From TC-15 sp034437275 (GTDB lineage: Bacteria; Chloroflexota; Anaerolineae; Aggregatilineales; Aggregatilineaceae), in assembly GCA_034437275.1 (NCBI GenBank), contig DAOTUD010000022.1:1-25567 (forward strand): a stretch of 25,567 nucleotides of DNA. The letters are read 5' to 3'. Positions 15,950-24,235 of this stretch are shown here, piece by piece. Made by a program: the position numbers and the translations under genes. The notes under the pieces were generated by a model. The model saw only the letters and a list, made by a program, of their open reading frames with translations, did not search any database and had not been told where the DNA came from. Each line of letters starts with the position of its first letter. The first letter of the stretch is position 1.

Positions 15950-15979
15950 AGCATACCGCAAGCTGTGGCCGGTTGGCAA
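15950..15979 (-). promoter_or_regulatory. Possible promoter of the SH3b gene, near-leaderless
   Basis: On the minus strand TTGCCA (15979-15974) and TATGCT (15955-15950) are 18 bp apart in the 49-base gap after the beta-lactamase-like gene. Transcription would begin at about the ATG (15941). The missing ribosome-binding site fits a leaderless start. Confidence 0.4.
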
Positions 15980-15990
15980 TGTGTGCCGCA

Positions 15991-17733
15991 TCAGTTATCC
16001 TGCCCCCAGTTATCGAACGGGCGGCAGTTCCCTGCCCCACCATAGCACGCGGACGGCAGCGGGTTCCCGTCGGCATCGACGCGGTTCTGGTCGACGTCGT
16101 TCAGGTTCACGTCCTCGGGGTCCATCACCGTCACGCAGTCCACCGCGCCAAACGGATTCAACGGCTCGCGCAGCTGGTACTCCGTGTCGGGGTTGAAATA
16201 CTTATACGTCAGGTAGCTGATCACCTCGATCAGTTCCCAACTGGCCAGCGTCGGTAGGTTGTTGCTGTCGGTGTCCGGCTCGTAGACGTACACCGAGAGG
16301 ATATAGTCCCCACCCGGCGAGAACACGATCCCGGCGTCGGCGCTGGTCACCGGTCCCCAGCCGTTCTTGTGCGCGATGCGCGTCCCCAGCGGGACGCCCA
16401 ACTCGATCAGGCGATCGATGCGGTTGCCGCTCATGACCTCGATCATCTGCTGGCATTCCAACTGCGTGATATCGTCGGGATAGGCCGCCATCAGCCCGCT
16501 GCCATAGGTGGCGCAGTCGTAGATCAGCGTGAGCAGCATCCCCATATCCGCCGCCGTCGTCTGCATGAAGGGATCAGGCTCGGTTGCGAACGATGTGTTC
16601 GCTGGCGTCTCGGGACGGCACACCGCCGCCTCGAACTCGTAGGCGCGGTCGGCGACGTACAGCGGCGCGCTGATGTAAGTGTGCTCCGCGCCCAAAGCCT
16701 GGGCAGTACACGACACCTGATTCAGCCCGTCACGCAGCGCGCTCTCGAAATCGTTGCCCACGCCAGAAAGCTGCATCAGGAAGTTCGACGACGAGTTGTT
16801 GCTGCACAGGACCGACTCGGTGAGCAGGTAAGCCGCCTGCGGATCCGAGGTCAGCAGCAGTTTTTGGCGGAACAGGTTGACCATGATCGGAATCTTGATG
16901 GTGCTGACCGCGCTGTGCGGCACGTCGGCCCGGATCGCCACCTCGTCGCCGGACTGCAAGTCGAGGATGTACACCGACGCGACCGATCCGTTCAGGCTGC
17001 CATCGAAGCCGCGCTCGCCGATCAACTGCTCCAGCGCCTGCCGCAGCATGTTCATATCGATCGTTTGCTGCGGTTCGCTCTCGATCACGGGCAGCTCCAC
17101 CTGCCGGTTCTCCGGCTCTGGCTCGCGCAGCGCCTCCTCGATCAACACCATCGCCCGGTCCACGTCCAGCCGCTTGCCCGGCGCTCCGGGCGTGAACTGG
17201 TACGACGCCAGGTCGAAGCTGGCCTGCGAGGACTGCTCGTTGTAGAAATATCCGGCCAGCGACTCCTCCAGGAACGCGCGCAACTGATCGCGGCCCTTGT
17301 CGTCGTAGTCCACCTTCAGCGGCACGCTCACGGCGGAGACCGGGCGCTGCCACAGGTAATTCCAGAACCCGGACCAAAAGTTCGTTTCCTGGCGACTCCT
17401 GGCGCGGGCCTCGTCGAGCATGGCGTCGCTGTCAAGCTGGAACCCGGCATCGCTGACCGGGTCGAGCAGGATCAGGTTGTCCTCCAGGTACAGCCACACC
17501 GGCTGCTCCAGGTAGACCTGCTCCCAGCGGGCCTGGGCCTCGGGTTCGCTCAGCCCGCCGACCGCGACCCCGGCGACGGTGAGATCGGTCGCCAGTGAAT
17601 CGCGCGTGTTGCTGTAATCGACCAACTGGAACATACTCAGCACAATCGCCACCAGCAGCAGCGCCGCCGATCCCAACGCCAGGATCGGCAGCCGCATCCG
17701 CCGCTGTCGTTCGCCCAAACGCCCATAATCCAT
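15991..17733 (-). CDS. PG-binding (VanW/YoaR-like) plus beta-lactamase-fold serine hydrolase
   Basis: This 580-residue membrane-anchored protein has an N-terminal helix (~14-38), then a region like PG_binding_4 of VanW/YoaR proteins (~50-200; LTVAGVAVGGLSEPEAQARW, FTPGAPGKRLDVDRA). The second half has the class A beta-lactamase/transpeptidase-like fold. The SxxK motif is STIK (Ser277, Lys280). The SDN position reads SNN (311-313), followed by SSSNFL. The KTG position reads HKNGW (Lys456-Asn-Gly458). Ser and Lys are kept, so a serine acyl-enzyme is possible. Six Cys residues may form disulphides. It may be a wall-associated carboxypeptidase, esterase or penicillin-binding-like protein rather than a resistance enzyme. 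It begins 21 bases after the NUDIX gene. Confidence 0.8.
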   Translation of the reverse strand: MDYGRLGERQRRMRLPILALGSAALLLVAIVLSMFQLVDYSNTRDSLATDLTVAGVAVGGLSEPEAQARWEQVYLEQPVWLYLEDNLILLDPVSDAGFQLDSDAMLDEARARSRQETNFWSGFWNYLWQRPVSAVSVPLKVDYDDKGRDQLRAFLEESLAGYFYNEQSSQASFDLASYQFTPGAPGKRLDVDRAMVLIEEALREPEPENRQVELPVIESEPQQTIDMNMLRQALEQLIGERGFDGSLNGSVASVYILDLQSGDEVAIRADVPHSAVSTIKIPIMVNLFRQKLLLTSDPQAAYLLTESVLCSNNSSSNFLMQLSGVGNDFESALRDGLNQVSCTAQALGAEHTYISAPLYVADRAYEFEAAVCRPETPANTSFATEPDPFMQTTAADMGMLLTLIYDCATYGSGLMAAYPDDITQLECQQMIEVMSGNRIDRLIELGVPLGTRIAHKNGWGPVTSADAGIVFSPGGDYILSVYVYEPDTDSNNLPTLASWELIEVISYLTYKYFNPDTEYQLREPLNPFGAVDCVTVMDPEDVNLNDVDQNRVDADGNPLPSACYGGAGNCRPFDNWGQDN

Positions 17734-17754
17734 ACTACTACACTCCTCGCCTGA

Positions 17755-18234
17755 TCAATCCCGGTCGAACGCAGCGCGGATCGCACGCGCCTGCAGCGCC
17801 ATCAGCGGCGGCAGATCGTCGGGCCGCGCCCAGCGATAATCGAGCAGTTCGGCGCTCAGCCGGATTGCCTGCTCGCCGCCGCCTAACGCGCACAGGTAGA
17901 CCACGTCCAGGTGCCGGCGCATCGCCGGCGTCACTTCGATGCACAGCGGGCGCACGGCGTGCACCTGCAGGCCGGTCTCCTCCTGAATCTCGCGCTCAAC
18001 CGTCTGGACCGGGGTCTCCCCGCGCGACATCCAGCCGCCGGGCAGTCCCCAGGGGTGGCGCGGGTGGAAGATGTGCTCGACCAGCAGCACGCGCTCGCCG
18101 GACGCATCCAGCACCACGCCTACCACCCCGATCGTGACGCGCGGCTGCAGCCGCTTCATCACGCGCTGAGCCAGCCAGCCCAGCCAGGGCCACCGGCGCA
18201 GCAGCGCCCCTACCCACCGTTTCAGCCTATCCAC
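17755..18234 (-). CDS. NUDIX hydrolase
   Basis: This 159-residue protein carries a perfect Nudix box (Gly67-Leu89: GGWMSRGE, then REIQEETGL), which coordinates Mg2+ for hydrolysis of nucleoside-diphosphate-linked compounds. The fold continues with VTIGVVGVVLDASGERVLLV before the box and VVYLCALGGGEQ after it. A ~30-residue basic and Trp-rich N-terminus (LKRWVGALLRRWPWLGWLAQR) could be an amphipathic membrane-associating helix. The start is uncertain. The GTG at 18234 has GGGGA nine bases upstream and is preferred; the ATG at 18285 would add 17 residues but its purine-rich tract is too close. It is the first gene of a three-gene minus-strand cluster. The substrate cannot be told from sequence. 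Confidence 0.83.
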   Translation of the reverse strand: MDRLKRWVGALLRRWPWLGWLAQRVMKRLQPRVTIGVVGVVLDASGERVLLVEHIFHPRHPWGLPGGWMSRGETPVQTVEREIQEETGLQVHAVRPLCIEVTPAMRRHLDVVYLCALGGGEQAIRLSAELLDYRWARPDDLPPLMALQARAIRAAFDRD

Positions 18235-18435
18235 CGTCCATGATCCCCGTAAAGCAGCAAGAGGCCAACACCGCACGCAGCGCATGGCCCCCTTTTTTGC
18301 GAAAGACAACGCCGGTAGTTTAACGCGCCCGGCAGTAAATGCCAAATCCGCCAACTGCCAGTATAATTCAAACGAAACTCTTACCATAGCGTGGCATATG
18401 CGGCATTTGCCCGACGCGCAGCCGTCGCACAACCG

Positions 18436-18444
18436 TGCTATACT
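18436..18444 (+). promoter_or_regulatory. Extended -10 promoter of the histidine-kinase-like gene
   Basis: TGC-TATACT fits the extended -10 consensus, without a -35 at normal spacing. The predicted start is near 18451, about 32 nt before the ATG at 18483. A second AT-rich box, TATAAT at 18362-18367 (TATACT on the other strand at 18365-18360), is ambiguous. It might serve the divergent NUDIX gene. Confidence 0.45.
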
Positions 18445-18482
18445 GGGGAAAGAATGCCGTTTGTACTCAGTCAGGACATCCT

Positions 18483-21400
18483 ATGGACTCTGCGCCGGAA
18501 TTTCTGGACCTATTCGTTGAACCCACGGGCGAACTGCTCTACTTCCTGGCAGTGATCGCCATCAGCCAGGCCGCGCTGCTCATGGCGCTGGGCCAGCGGC
18601 TGCGCGGCAAGAACGAAGTCGCCGCCGGGCGCTACACCGTACTGCTCACGGGCATGGTGCTGGCCTGGATCGGGATGATGGGCGGCGGGCTGTACACGCT
18701 CATCACCGACACGCCCGACGAAGCCGTGCTGCCCCCGCTGGAACGCGCGATCAATGTGCTGGTGATCATCCTGGCCAGCGCCGCCCTGTTGGCCGCCGAC
18801 AGCAAACACCGGGAGCGCGGCACCTGGGCGCTGGTGATCGTGCTGTGCCTCCTCACGCTGGGCGCATACGCGTACACCGCCCAGGAGTGGCACACGTTGG
18901 CCGAGACCCACAACTTTAACGATCACTGGCTTGGGTTCGCCTGGACGTTTGTGCCGGGGCTGTTGATCATCTCGGCAGGGGGCTGGCTGGTGACGATGTA
19001 CAACATCACCGCCGATATCCCGCTCAAGCTGCTGTTTTTCGGCATCCTGCTGACCGGCTACAGCTACACCACCGCGCAAATGAGCGCCGGCACCCTGGAG
19101 GGCCACACCTCGGGCGCGCTGCGGCTGGCGTTCCTGGCCGCGCTGCCGATCATGGCCACCATCGTCTACCGGCTGGTGCTGGATCGCCTGACCGATGCCA
19201 TCGACGAAGTGTCGGAATATGCCGAAGCGATCTCGCGGCCCCAGGTTGCCATCACCCCGCCCGACGTCGTCCCGGCGCGCCGTCCGCCCGCGCCCCGCTT
19301 CAGCCCAACGTCGGAGTCGATGACGCTGCTCAAGGCCATCGGGATCATGCTGGAGCAGACCGAACCGGAGCACATCCCCCGCCAGATCGTCGAAGCCGTG
19401 GCCGCCACGCTCAAGGCGGACGTGGCCGTGCTCGTCGCCCACGAGGAGGAACCCTGGGCCGACGTAATCGCCGCCTACGACAACATCCAGCAGCGCCCCA
19501 TCCCCGGGCTGGCGCTGAACCTGGACGAACAACCGACGCTGGTCGCCGCGCTGGACAGCAAAATGCAGCAGCAGCTCGCGCCGGACACCCACACCGACGA
19601 GTTGGTCGACCTCTACACCCGCCTGGATATCGCCCAACTCGGCCCGGCCTACTTCCAACCCCTGACGCGCGCCGGGCAAGTCGTCGGGGCGCTGATCGTC
19701 GGCCTGCCCTACACCGGGCGCGATCTGCTCGAAGCGGAGGTCAGCCTGCTCGAAGGCTTAGGCCCCATCGCCGCGCGGCTGCTGGGGCTGAGCCAGACCG
19801 CCCAACACAGCCGCATCAGCGCCGAAGACATGGCGATCCAGGCCATCGTCAGCGGCGAGGAAGGCGACGAACTCGACGCCGAGAGCGTGGCTGCCGCCCG
19901 CCAGGAGATGCAATCCAGCCTGGAACTCGCCCAACAGCAGATCGCTGAACTCAGCCGCATGGTGCGCGATCTCCAGGTCGAACTGGACTACGAGCGCAGC
20001 CGGCTGGCGCAGGTGCTCGAAACCGAAGACTCCGACATGACCATCACCCAGCGCATCGAGACGCTCTCCCAAGAGCGCCAGGAACTCGCCACCGAGCGCC
20101 AGATGCTCTCGCAGGCGCTGCAAGAGGCGCAGGCGACGCTGCTCGGGGTCACTGCCGAGGGGGACGAGGACGTCTACGGCAGCATAGTCGACAAGCTGCA
20201 GCGCGAGCGCGACGAACTCGAAGTCCAGAAGAACAAGCTCGCCCGCCAGCTTGAAGAACTGCGCCAGGCCGGTGACCAGGCCATGCCGCATACCCTGCGC
20301 GACATGCTGGACGAACTCAGCGACGATAAAGCACAACTCACCGAAGAGCGCGACTCGCTGAAGACCGAACTGGAGGAAGTCCACCACCAGCTTGAAGCGC
20401 TGGGCATGGACGGCGGGCCGGTGTCCGTCGCCAAGACGCTGGCGCAGCTCACCGAAGAGCGCACCTATTACAAGACGCGCGCCGAAAAGATCGCCAAAGA
20501 ACGCGACCTGCTGCTGGCCGAACGCGCCAAGCTCAACAACCAGATCGAGCGCGAATCCGAGCGCGATGCCCAACTCGCCGCGCTGGAATCCGACATCCGC
20601 CGCCTCGCCACCGACCGCGAAGCGCTGATCAAGCAGCGCGACTCGATGCGCGGCGAGCGCGATGAACTGCTCAAGGCGCGGAACAAGTGGCTCGACCAGC
20701 GCACGCGGCTGCTGGCCGAGGTCACCGGGCTGCAAGCCGAACTCGAGGACGTGGTCTTCGAACTCAACCAGGCCAACGCCGACAAACAGCGCATCGCCGA
20801 AAAGCTGGCGTCTGTCGAGGGCCAGCACGACCGCCAGACCGCCGAACGCACCGCGCTGCAAACCGAGCGCGACCAACTACTGGCGCGGGTCGAGGGCAAC
20901 CGCGAACTGCTGGAGCAGTTGGGGGCGGATGGCGTCGGCGCGCTGAAGGACATGATCGACGAACTGACCGAAGAGCGCGAAACGCTGCAAAACGAACTGG
21001 AACAGGCCCGCCAAAACCTGGCCCTGCTCGAGCACCAGCGCCCGCCCGGCGAGTCCACCACCCAGGGCACGCGGCCTATCGCGCCGGAGAACGCCGACGT
21101 GATGCTCTCGATTTCGCAAGAACTGCGCACGCCGATGAGTTCGATCATGGGCTACACCGACCTGCTGCTCAGCGAATCGGTGGGCATCCTGGGGGCGCTC
21201 CAACGCCAGTTTTTGCAGCGCGTACAGGCCAACGTCGACCGGCTGAACCACCTGATCCAGGATTTGGTGAGCATCACCACGCTGGACACGGACGGCGTGC
21301 GGCTGGAGCCGGTCACGATTGACATGCTGGAAGTTGTCGAGGACGCGATCACCAAAGCGGGCAACCAGTTCCGCGAGAAAAACATCACGCTGCACATGAA

Positions 21401-21866
21401 CCTGCCGGGCCAACTCCCGCCCCTGCGCGCCGACCGCGACGCCATGCACCAGGTGATCATGCAGTTGCTCTCGAACGCCTATCTGGCCTCGCCGACCGAT
21501 GGCGAAGTCACGATCAGCACCGAGTACGTCGAGCACTTCACCCCGCCCAGCCGCGACGATATCGCGCCGGTCGGGGAGCCGGTCAACGGCATTTACGTCC
21601 GCATCACCGACCAGGGCGGCGGCGTCCCGCCGGACGAACAGCGGCGGGTCTTCGGGCGGCTGTACCGCGCCGATAACCCGCTGATCGAAGGGCTGGGCGA
21701 CACCGGCGTCGGCCTGTCGATTGCGAAGGCGCTGGTCGAAGCGCACGGCGGCACGATCTGGCTGGAGAGCGAACTGGGCCAGGGCAGCACCTTCCAATAC
21801 ATTCTGCCGCTGGCACCGCACCACACCGCCGCCGAACAGGATATCGCCGAGCCGGAGGAGGCCTAA
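18483..21866 (+). CDS. 7-TM, GAF, coiled-coil histidine-kinase-like protein lacking the H-box His
   Basis: This 1127-residue protein has seven hydrophobic helices (~15-235), a GAF-like domain (~275-435) and a very long Glu/Arg/Gln-rich coiled coil (~440-855). A HisKA-like region (~870-940) and a GHKL ATPase (~950-1115) follow. The ATPase boxes are intact: QLLSNAYLASP (Asn998), DQGGGVPPDE (Asp1043), VFGRLYR and GDTGVGLSIAKALVEAHGG. The H-box reads SISQELRTPMSSIMGY, with Gln879 in place of the phospho-acceptor His. The codon is CAA, one base from CAC/CAT. Classical autophosphorylation there is impossible unless another His is used. No response regulator is adjacent. The ATG at 18483 has an AGGA ribosome-binding site six to seven bases upstream. 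It is followed at three bases by a LysM protein gene. Confidence 0.85.
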   Translation: MDSAPEFLDLFVEPTGELLYFLAVIAISQAALLMALGQRLRGKNEVAAGRYTVLLTGMVLAWIGMMGGGLYTLITDTPDEAVLPPLERAINVLVIILASAALLAADSKHRERGTWALVIVLCLLTLGAYAYTAQEWHTLAETHNFNDHWLGFAWTFVPGLLIISAGGWLVTMYNITADIPLKLLFFGILLTGYSYTTAQMSAGTLEGHTSGALRLAFLAALPIMATIVYRLVLDRLTDAIDEVSEYAEAISRPQVAITPPDVVPARRPPAPRFSPTSESMTLLKAIGIMLEQTEPEHIPRQIVEAVAATLKADVAVLVAHEEEPWADVIAAYDNIQQRPIPGLALNLDEQPTLVAALDSKMQQQLAPDTHTDELVDLYTRLDIAQLGPAYFQPLTRAGQVVGALIVGLPYTGRDLLEAEVSLLEGLGPIAARLLGLSQTAQHSRISAEDMAIQAIVSGEEGDELDAESVAAARQEMQSSLELAQQQIAELSRMVRDLQVELDYERSRLAQVLETEDSDMTITQRIETLSQERQELATERQMLSQALQEAQATLLGVTAEGDEDVYGSIVDKLQRERDELEVQKNKLARQLEELRQAGDQAMPHTLRDMLDELSDDKAQLTEERDSLKTELEEVHHQLEALGMDGGPVSVAKTLAQLTEERTYYKTRAEKIAKERDLLLAERAKLNNQIERESERDAQLAALESDIRRLATDREALIKQRDSMRGERDELLKARNKWLDQRTRLLAEVTGLQAELEDVVFELNQANADKQRIAEKLASVEGQHDRQTAERTALQTERDQLLARVEGNRELLEQLGADGVGALKDMIDELTEERETLQNELEQARQNLALLEHQRPPGESTTQGTRPIAPENADVMLSISQELRTPMSSIMGYTDLLLSESVGILGALQRQFLQRVQANVDRLNHLIQDLVSITTLDTDGVRLEPVTIDMLEVVEDAITKAGNQFREKNITLHMNLPGQLPPLRADRDAMHQVIMQLLSNAYLASPTDGEVTISTEYVEHFTPPSRDDIAPVGEPVNGIYVRITDQGGGVPPDEQRRVFGRLYRADNPLIEGLGDTGVGLSIAKALVEAHGGTIWLESELGQGSTFQYILPLAPHHTAAEQDIAEPEEA

Positions 21867-21869
21867 CCC

Positions 21870-23021
21870 ATGCCGCGCCCACGCAACCGCAGCAACGAAA
21901 TTCTGGTCGCGATTGTCGTTGTCGCCGTGCTGGCGGTCGCCCTGACGTTCGGCATCATCCTGTCGGTCAGCACCACCGCCGACGATGACGACGACGCGCC
22001 AGCGGCCACCACGACCGCCATCGCCGGGGATGTGCGCGATACACTGCCCCCTCAGGCGACCACCTCGCCCACGCCCGCCCCATCCGACACCGCGACCCTG
22101 CCGCCGCCATCCGACACCGCGACCCGCGCGCCTACCACGCCGCCCACCCAGGTCGCCGCCGTCGCTTCCGACACCCCATCGCCGGAACCGTCACGCACGC
22201 CGCGCCCGTCGAACACGCCATCACCGGAGCCAACCCGCACGCCGCGCCCGTCGAGCACGCCATCACCGGAGCCAACCCGCACCCCGCGCCCGTCGGATAC
22301 GCCAACCGTTGAGCCGACAATCACGCTCACGCCCAGCGCAACCCGCATCCAGCCCACGCTGACCTTTACGCCCTACCCCACCCTGACGCCCAGCATCACG
22401 CCTTTCAGCGGCGGACAAACCAGCAGCCGCGGAACTCCCGCCGCGAACGTGTGCCTCCCCCCGCCGGACTGGATACCGTACACCATCCAGCAGGGCGATA
22501 CGTTGTTCGGGCTGACGCTGCGCATTAACCAGACGCTGCCTGCCAACGAGCAGATCAGCCTGGAGACGCTCTCGGCAGCCAACTGCATCCGCGATCCGGG
22601 CAAGATCACCGCCGGGGAGACAATCTATGTCCCGGCAGGCACCAGCATCGCGGCCCCGGTCGCCACCCTGCCCAACGGCAGCGCCGCGACACCCAGCGGC
22701 CCACTGAGCTTCAACTGCGGCAACCCGGCCTTCACCATCACCGAGCCGCGTCCGGGCACCGTGCTGCGCGGCACGTTCGCCATCTACGGCACGGCCACCC
22801 ACCCGGACTTCCAGTTCTACCGGCTGCAAGTTTCCAGCGGCAGCGCACAGGATGACGACTTCGCCACGCTGGATGTGTTCCGCGAGCCGGTCATCAACGG
22901 GCAGCTCGGCATCGTCGATACGGCGGCCTTCGGCCCCGGGGACTACTGGCTGCGGCTCACGGTGGTGGACAACACCGGCAACTACCCGCCGCAGTGCACC
23001 ATCCGCGTGAGTTTCGAATAG
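21870..23021 (+). CDS. LysM-domain membrane-anchored protein with Pro/Thr-rich stalk
   Basis: This 383-residue protein has an N-terminal membrane helix (~11-34) and an acidic patch (DDDDD). A ~150-residue Thr/Pro/Ser stalk follows, made partly of 14-residue repeats with the unit TPSPEPTRTPRPS. Next are a LysM-like domain (~205-265; WIPYTIQQGDTLFGLTLRI, KITAGETIYVP) and a C-terminal beta-sandwich-like domain (~285-383; FTITEPRPGTVLRGTFAIYG, GDYWLRLTVVDNTGNYP) resembling Ig-like Gmad2/FN3-type modules. It probably sits outside the membrane with the stalk crossing the wall. The ATG follows a GGAGGAGG ribosome-binding site that lies inside the end of the kinase-like gene. Its stop shares a base with the ogt start. 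Confidence 0.8.
   Translation: MPRPRNRSNEILVAIVVVAVLAVALTFGIILSVSTTADDDDDAPAATTTAIAGDVRDTLPPQATTSPTPAPSDTATLPPPSDTATRAPTTPPTQVAAVASDTPSPEPSRTPRPSNTPSPEPTRTPRPSSTPSPEPTRTPRPSDTPTVEPTITLTPSATRIQPTLTFTPYPTLTPSITPFSGGQTSSRGTPAANVCLPPPDWIPYTIQQGDTLFGLTLRINQTLPANEQISLETLSAANCIRDPGKITAGETIYVPAGTSIAAPVATLPNGSAATPSGPLSFNCGNPAFTITEPRPGTVLRGTFAIYGTATHPDFQFYRLQVSSGSAQDDDFATLDVFREPVINGQLGIVDTAAFGPGDYWLRLTVVDNTGNYPPQCTIRVSFE
22170..22337 (+). repeat. 42-bp tandem repeats in the Pro/Thr stalk
   Basis: Three 42-bp (14-codon) units run 22170-22211, 22212-22253 and 22254-22295, followed by a diverged fourth. Units 2 and 3 are nearly identical at the DNA level. They lengthen the stalk in frame, and such repeats commonly vary in number among strains. 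Confidence 0.85.
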
Positions 23022-23512
23022 TGAGCGCACCCATCACGGTCTGCGTCGACTCGCCGCTTGGCCCGCTGGCGATCAGCGGCACCCCCGCCGGGATCAGCGC
23101 GGTGCGCTACATGGATGCGCCCACCGGCACGCACACCCCGCCGAACGACCTGCCGGCCCCGGTGCAGGCGTACATGCAGCAGTTGGCGGACTATTTCGCC
23201 GGGACGCGCCGGGCGTTCGATGTGCCGCTGGCGCTGGCGGGGACGCCGTTCCAGCAGCGCGTATGGGCGGCGGTGCAGCGGATTCCGTTTGGAGAGACAC
23301 GCGCGTATTTGCAGATCGCCGGGGAACTGGGCAATCCCCAGGCGGTGCGTGCCGTCGGCGGAGCCAACAGCCGCAACCCGGCAGCGATCCTGGTGCCCTG
23401 CCACCGTGTGATCGGAAGCAGCGGCGACATCACCGGGTATGCCGGGGGGTTATGGCGCAAACAGTGGTTACTCGCGCATGAGGGGCACCTGTTCCAACAG
23501 GCGTTGTTCTAG
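23021..23512 (+). CDS. ogt: Methylated-DNA--[protein]-cysteine S-methyltransferase
   Basis: This 163-residue protein repairs O6-methylguanine by suicide transfer of the methyl group to its own cysteine. The active-site motif VPCHRV gives Cys127. Other family signatures are FQQRVWAAVQRIPFGET, AVRAVGGANSRNP and GYAGGLWRKQWLLAHE. The ~65-residue N-terminal domain (VDSPLGPLAISG, VQAYMQQLADYFAG) is the usual fused ribonuclease-like fold of Ogt/AGT. The GTG start shares a base with the preceding stop (TAGTG), so it is translationally coupled. It converges with a gene ending at 23519. The name ogt is by family; ogt and the C-terminal domain of ada are not separable by sequence alone, but no Ada N-domain is present. 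Confidence 0.9.
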   Translation: MSAPITVCVDSPLGPLAISGTPAGISAVRYMDAPTGTHTPPNDLPAPVQAYMQQLADYFAGTRRAFDVPLALAGTPFQQRVWAAVQRIPFGETRAYLQIAGELGNPQAVRAVGGANSRNPAAILVPCHRVIGSSGDITGYAGGLWRKQWLLAHEGHLFQQALF

Positions 23513-23518
23513 GCGGCG

Positions 23519-23932
23519 CTATATGTCCTGCCCCCGCGCGTCACAAAACAGGCGATTTTGGGCGTGCAGCGGTTCGTCAGCCTCGACGTACAGGTAGTAA
23601 CTCTGCGTGGGGGATACGTCCGGCTCCAGGAATTTTCGCTCGTAGAGGGGCGGCTTGCGCCACAGCGAACTGTTGAAGAACGGGCCGCCGGGCCGCGAGG
23701 GTACCTTTGGCCGGTTGGGCGGGCCGAACCAGTCTTTGGTCGTGGTGTAATGCGCGCCGAGGTCCACCTCCACATGCAGGCCCTGCGCGCGCCGCATACA
23801 CACGCCGAACTCCATCACAACGGCATACTTCCCCCCGCCGACCGGGTTCACCTCCCAACTGCGGAAAATGCGGTTGGTCGTCGCGCCGTTGCAGTCGCCA
23901 TGCTCCAGGACTGCGAGCAGCTCCTGGCAGCC
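23519..23932 (-). CDS. Unrecognised protein, C-terminal part (cut at junction)
   Basis: The last ~138 codons of a minus-strand frame end in TAG at 23519-23521. The sequence is rich in aromatic residues, Pro and Lys/Arg (SSLWRKPPLYERKFLEP, SPTQSYYLYVEADEPL). It includes GGKYAVVMEFGVCMRRAQGL and DLGAHYTTTKDWFGPPNRP. I do not recognise the family. GC content matches the Chloroflexota part. The frame stays open to 24046, but beyond ~23932 it is only the antisense of infC, so the real N-terminus is missing. Confidence 0.5.
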   Translation of the reverse strand, partial: GCQELLAVLEHGDCNGATTNRIFRSWEVNPVGGGKYAVVMEFGVCMRRAQGLHVEVDLGAHYTTTKDWFGPPNRPKVPSRPGGPFFNSSLWRKPPLYERKFLEPDVSPTQSYYLYVEADEPLHAQNRLFCDARGQDI

Positions 23933-24204
23933 GTCATCAAGGAAATCCGCTTTGGCCCTAACACCGACGATCACGACTTTGACTTTAAGCTGCGTCACGC
24001 CCAAGGCTTTTTGGAAGAGGGCGCTAAGGTCAAAGCCTTTGTCCATTTCCGTGGCCGTACTATCGTGTTTAAAGAACGCGGTGAACTGCTCCTGCTCCGG
24101 TTCATGAAAGAGTTGGAGGAATACGGTGCTGCTGAGGCACTCCCTAAAATGGAGGGGCGCCGCATGATCGTTATCATCTCGCCTAAGAAAAAGAGCAAGA
24201 AATG
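23933..24204 (+). pseudogene. infC: infC 3' fragment (translation initiation factor IF-3 C-domain), Bacteroidota type
   Basis: From about 23933 the plus strand encodes VIKEIRFGPNTDDHDFDFKL and continues with RHAQGFLEEGAKVKAFVHFR, VFKERGELLLLRFMKELEEY and MEGRRMIVIISPKKKSKK, then TGA at 24202-24204. This is the IF-3 C-terminal domain, which binds the 30S subunit, in a Bacteroidetes-like form. The N-domain and linker are absent: upstream residues in this frame are antisense of another gene. The fragment is probably half of an intact gene joined artificially, not a decayed gene. No rpmI or rplT follows, although they usually come next in this phylum. Confidence 0.85.
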
Positions 24205-24235
24205 ATTACCTCGACGCCTGCTGTCGCACGCCCCG

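Noticed and set aside
18286..18435. Possible small gene in the gap between the NUDIX and histidine-kinase-like genes
   Set aside because: Short frames exist on both strands but have no ribosome-binding site or recognisable sequence. The gap is better explained as promoter region.
19758..20876. Minus-strand frame rich in Leu/Phe/Gly opposite the coiled coil
   Set aside because: It is the antisense of a Glu/Arg/Leu/Gln-rich coiled coil, which reads as a hydrophobic low-complexity protein. No start signal or domain supports it.
22170..22337. Regular 42-bp repeats considered as a CRISPR array
   Set aside because: The units are adjacent, in frame, without spacers and lie within a coding sequence.
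23558..24204. A 215-codon plus-strand frame ending in IF-3 sequence
   Set aside because: Its first ~125 codons are antisense to the unknown minus-strand gene and only the end is IF-3. The frame is open across the junction by chance and is not a fusion protein.
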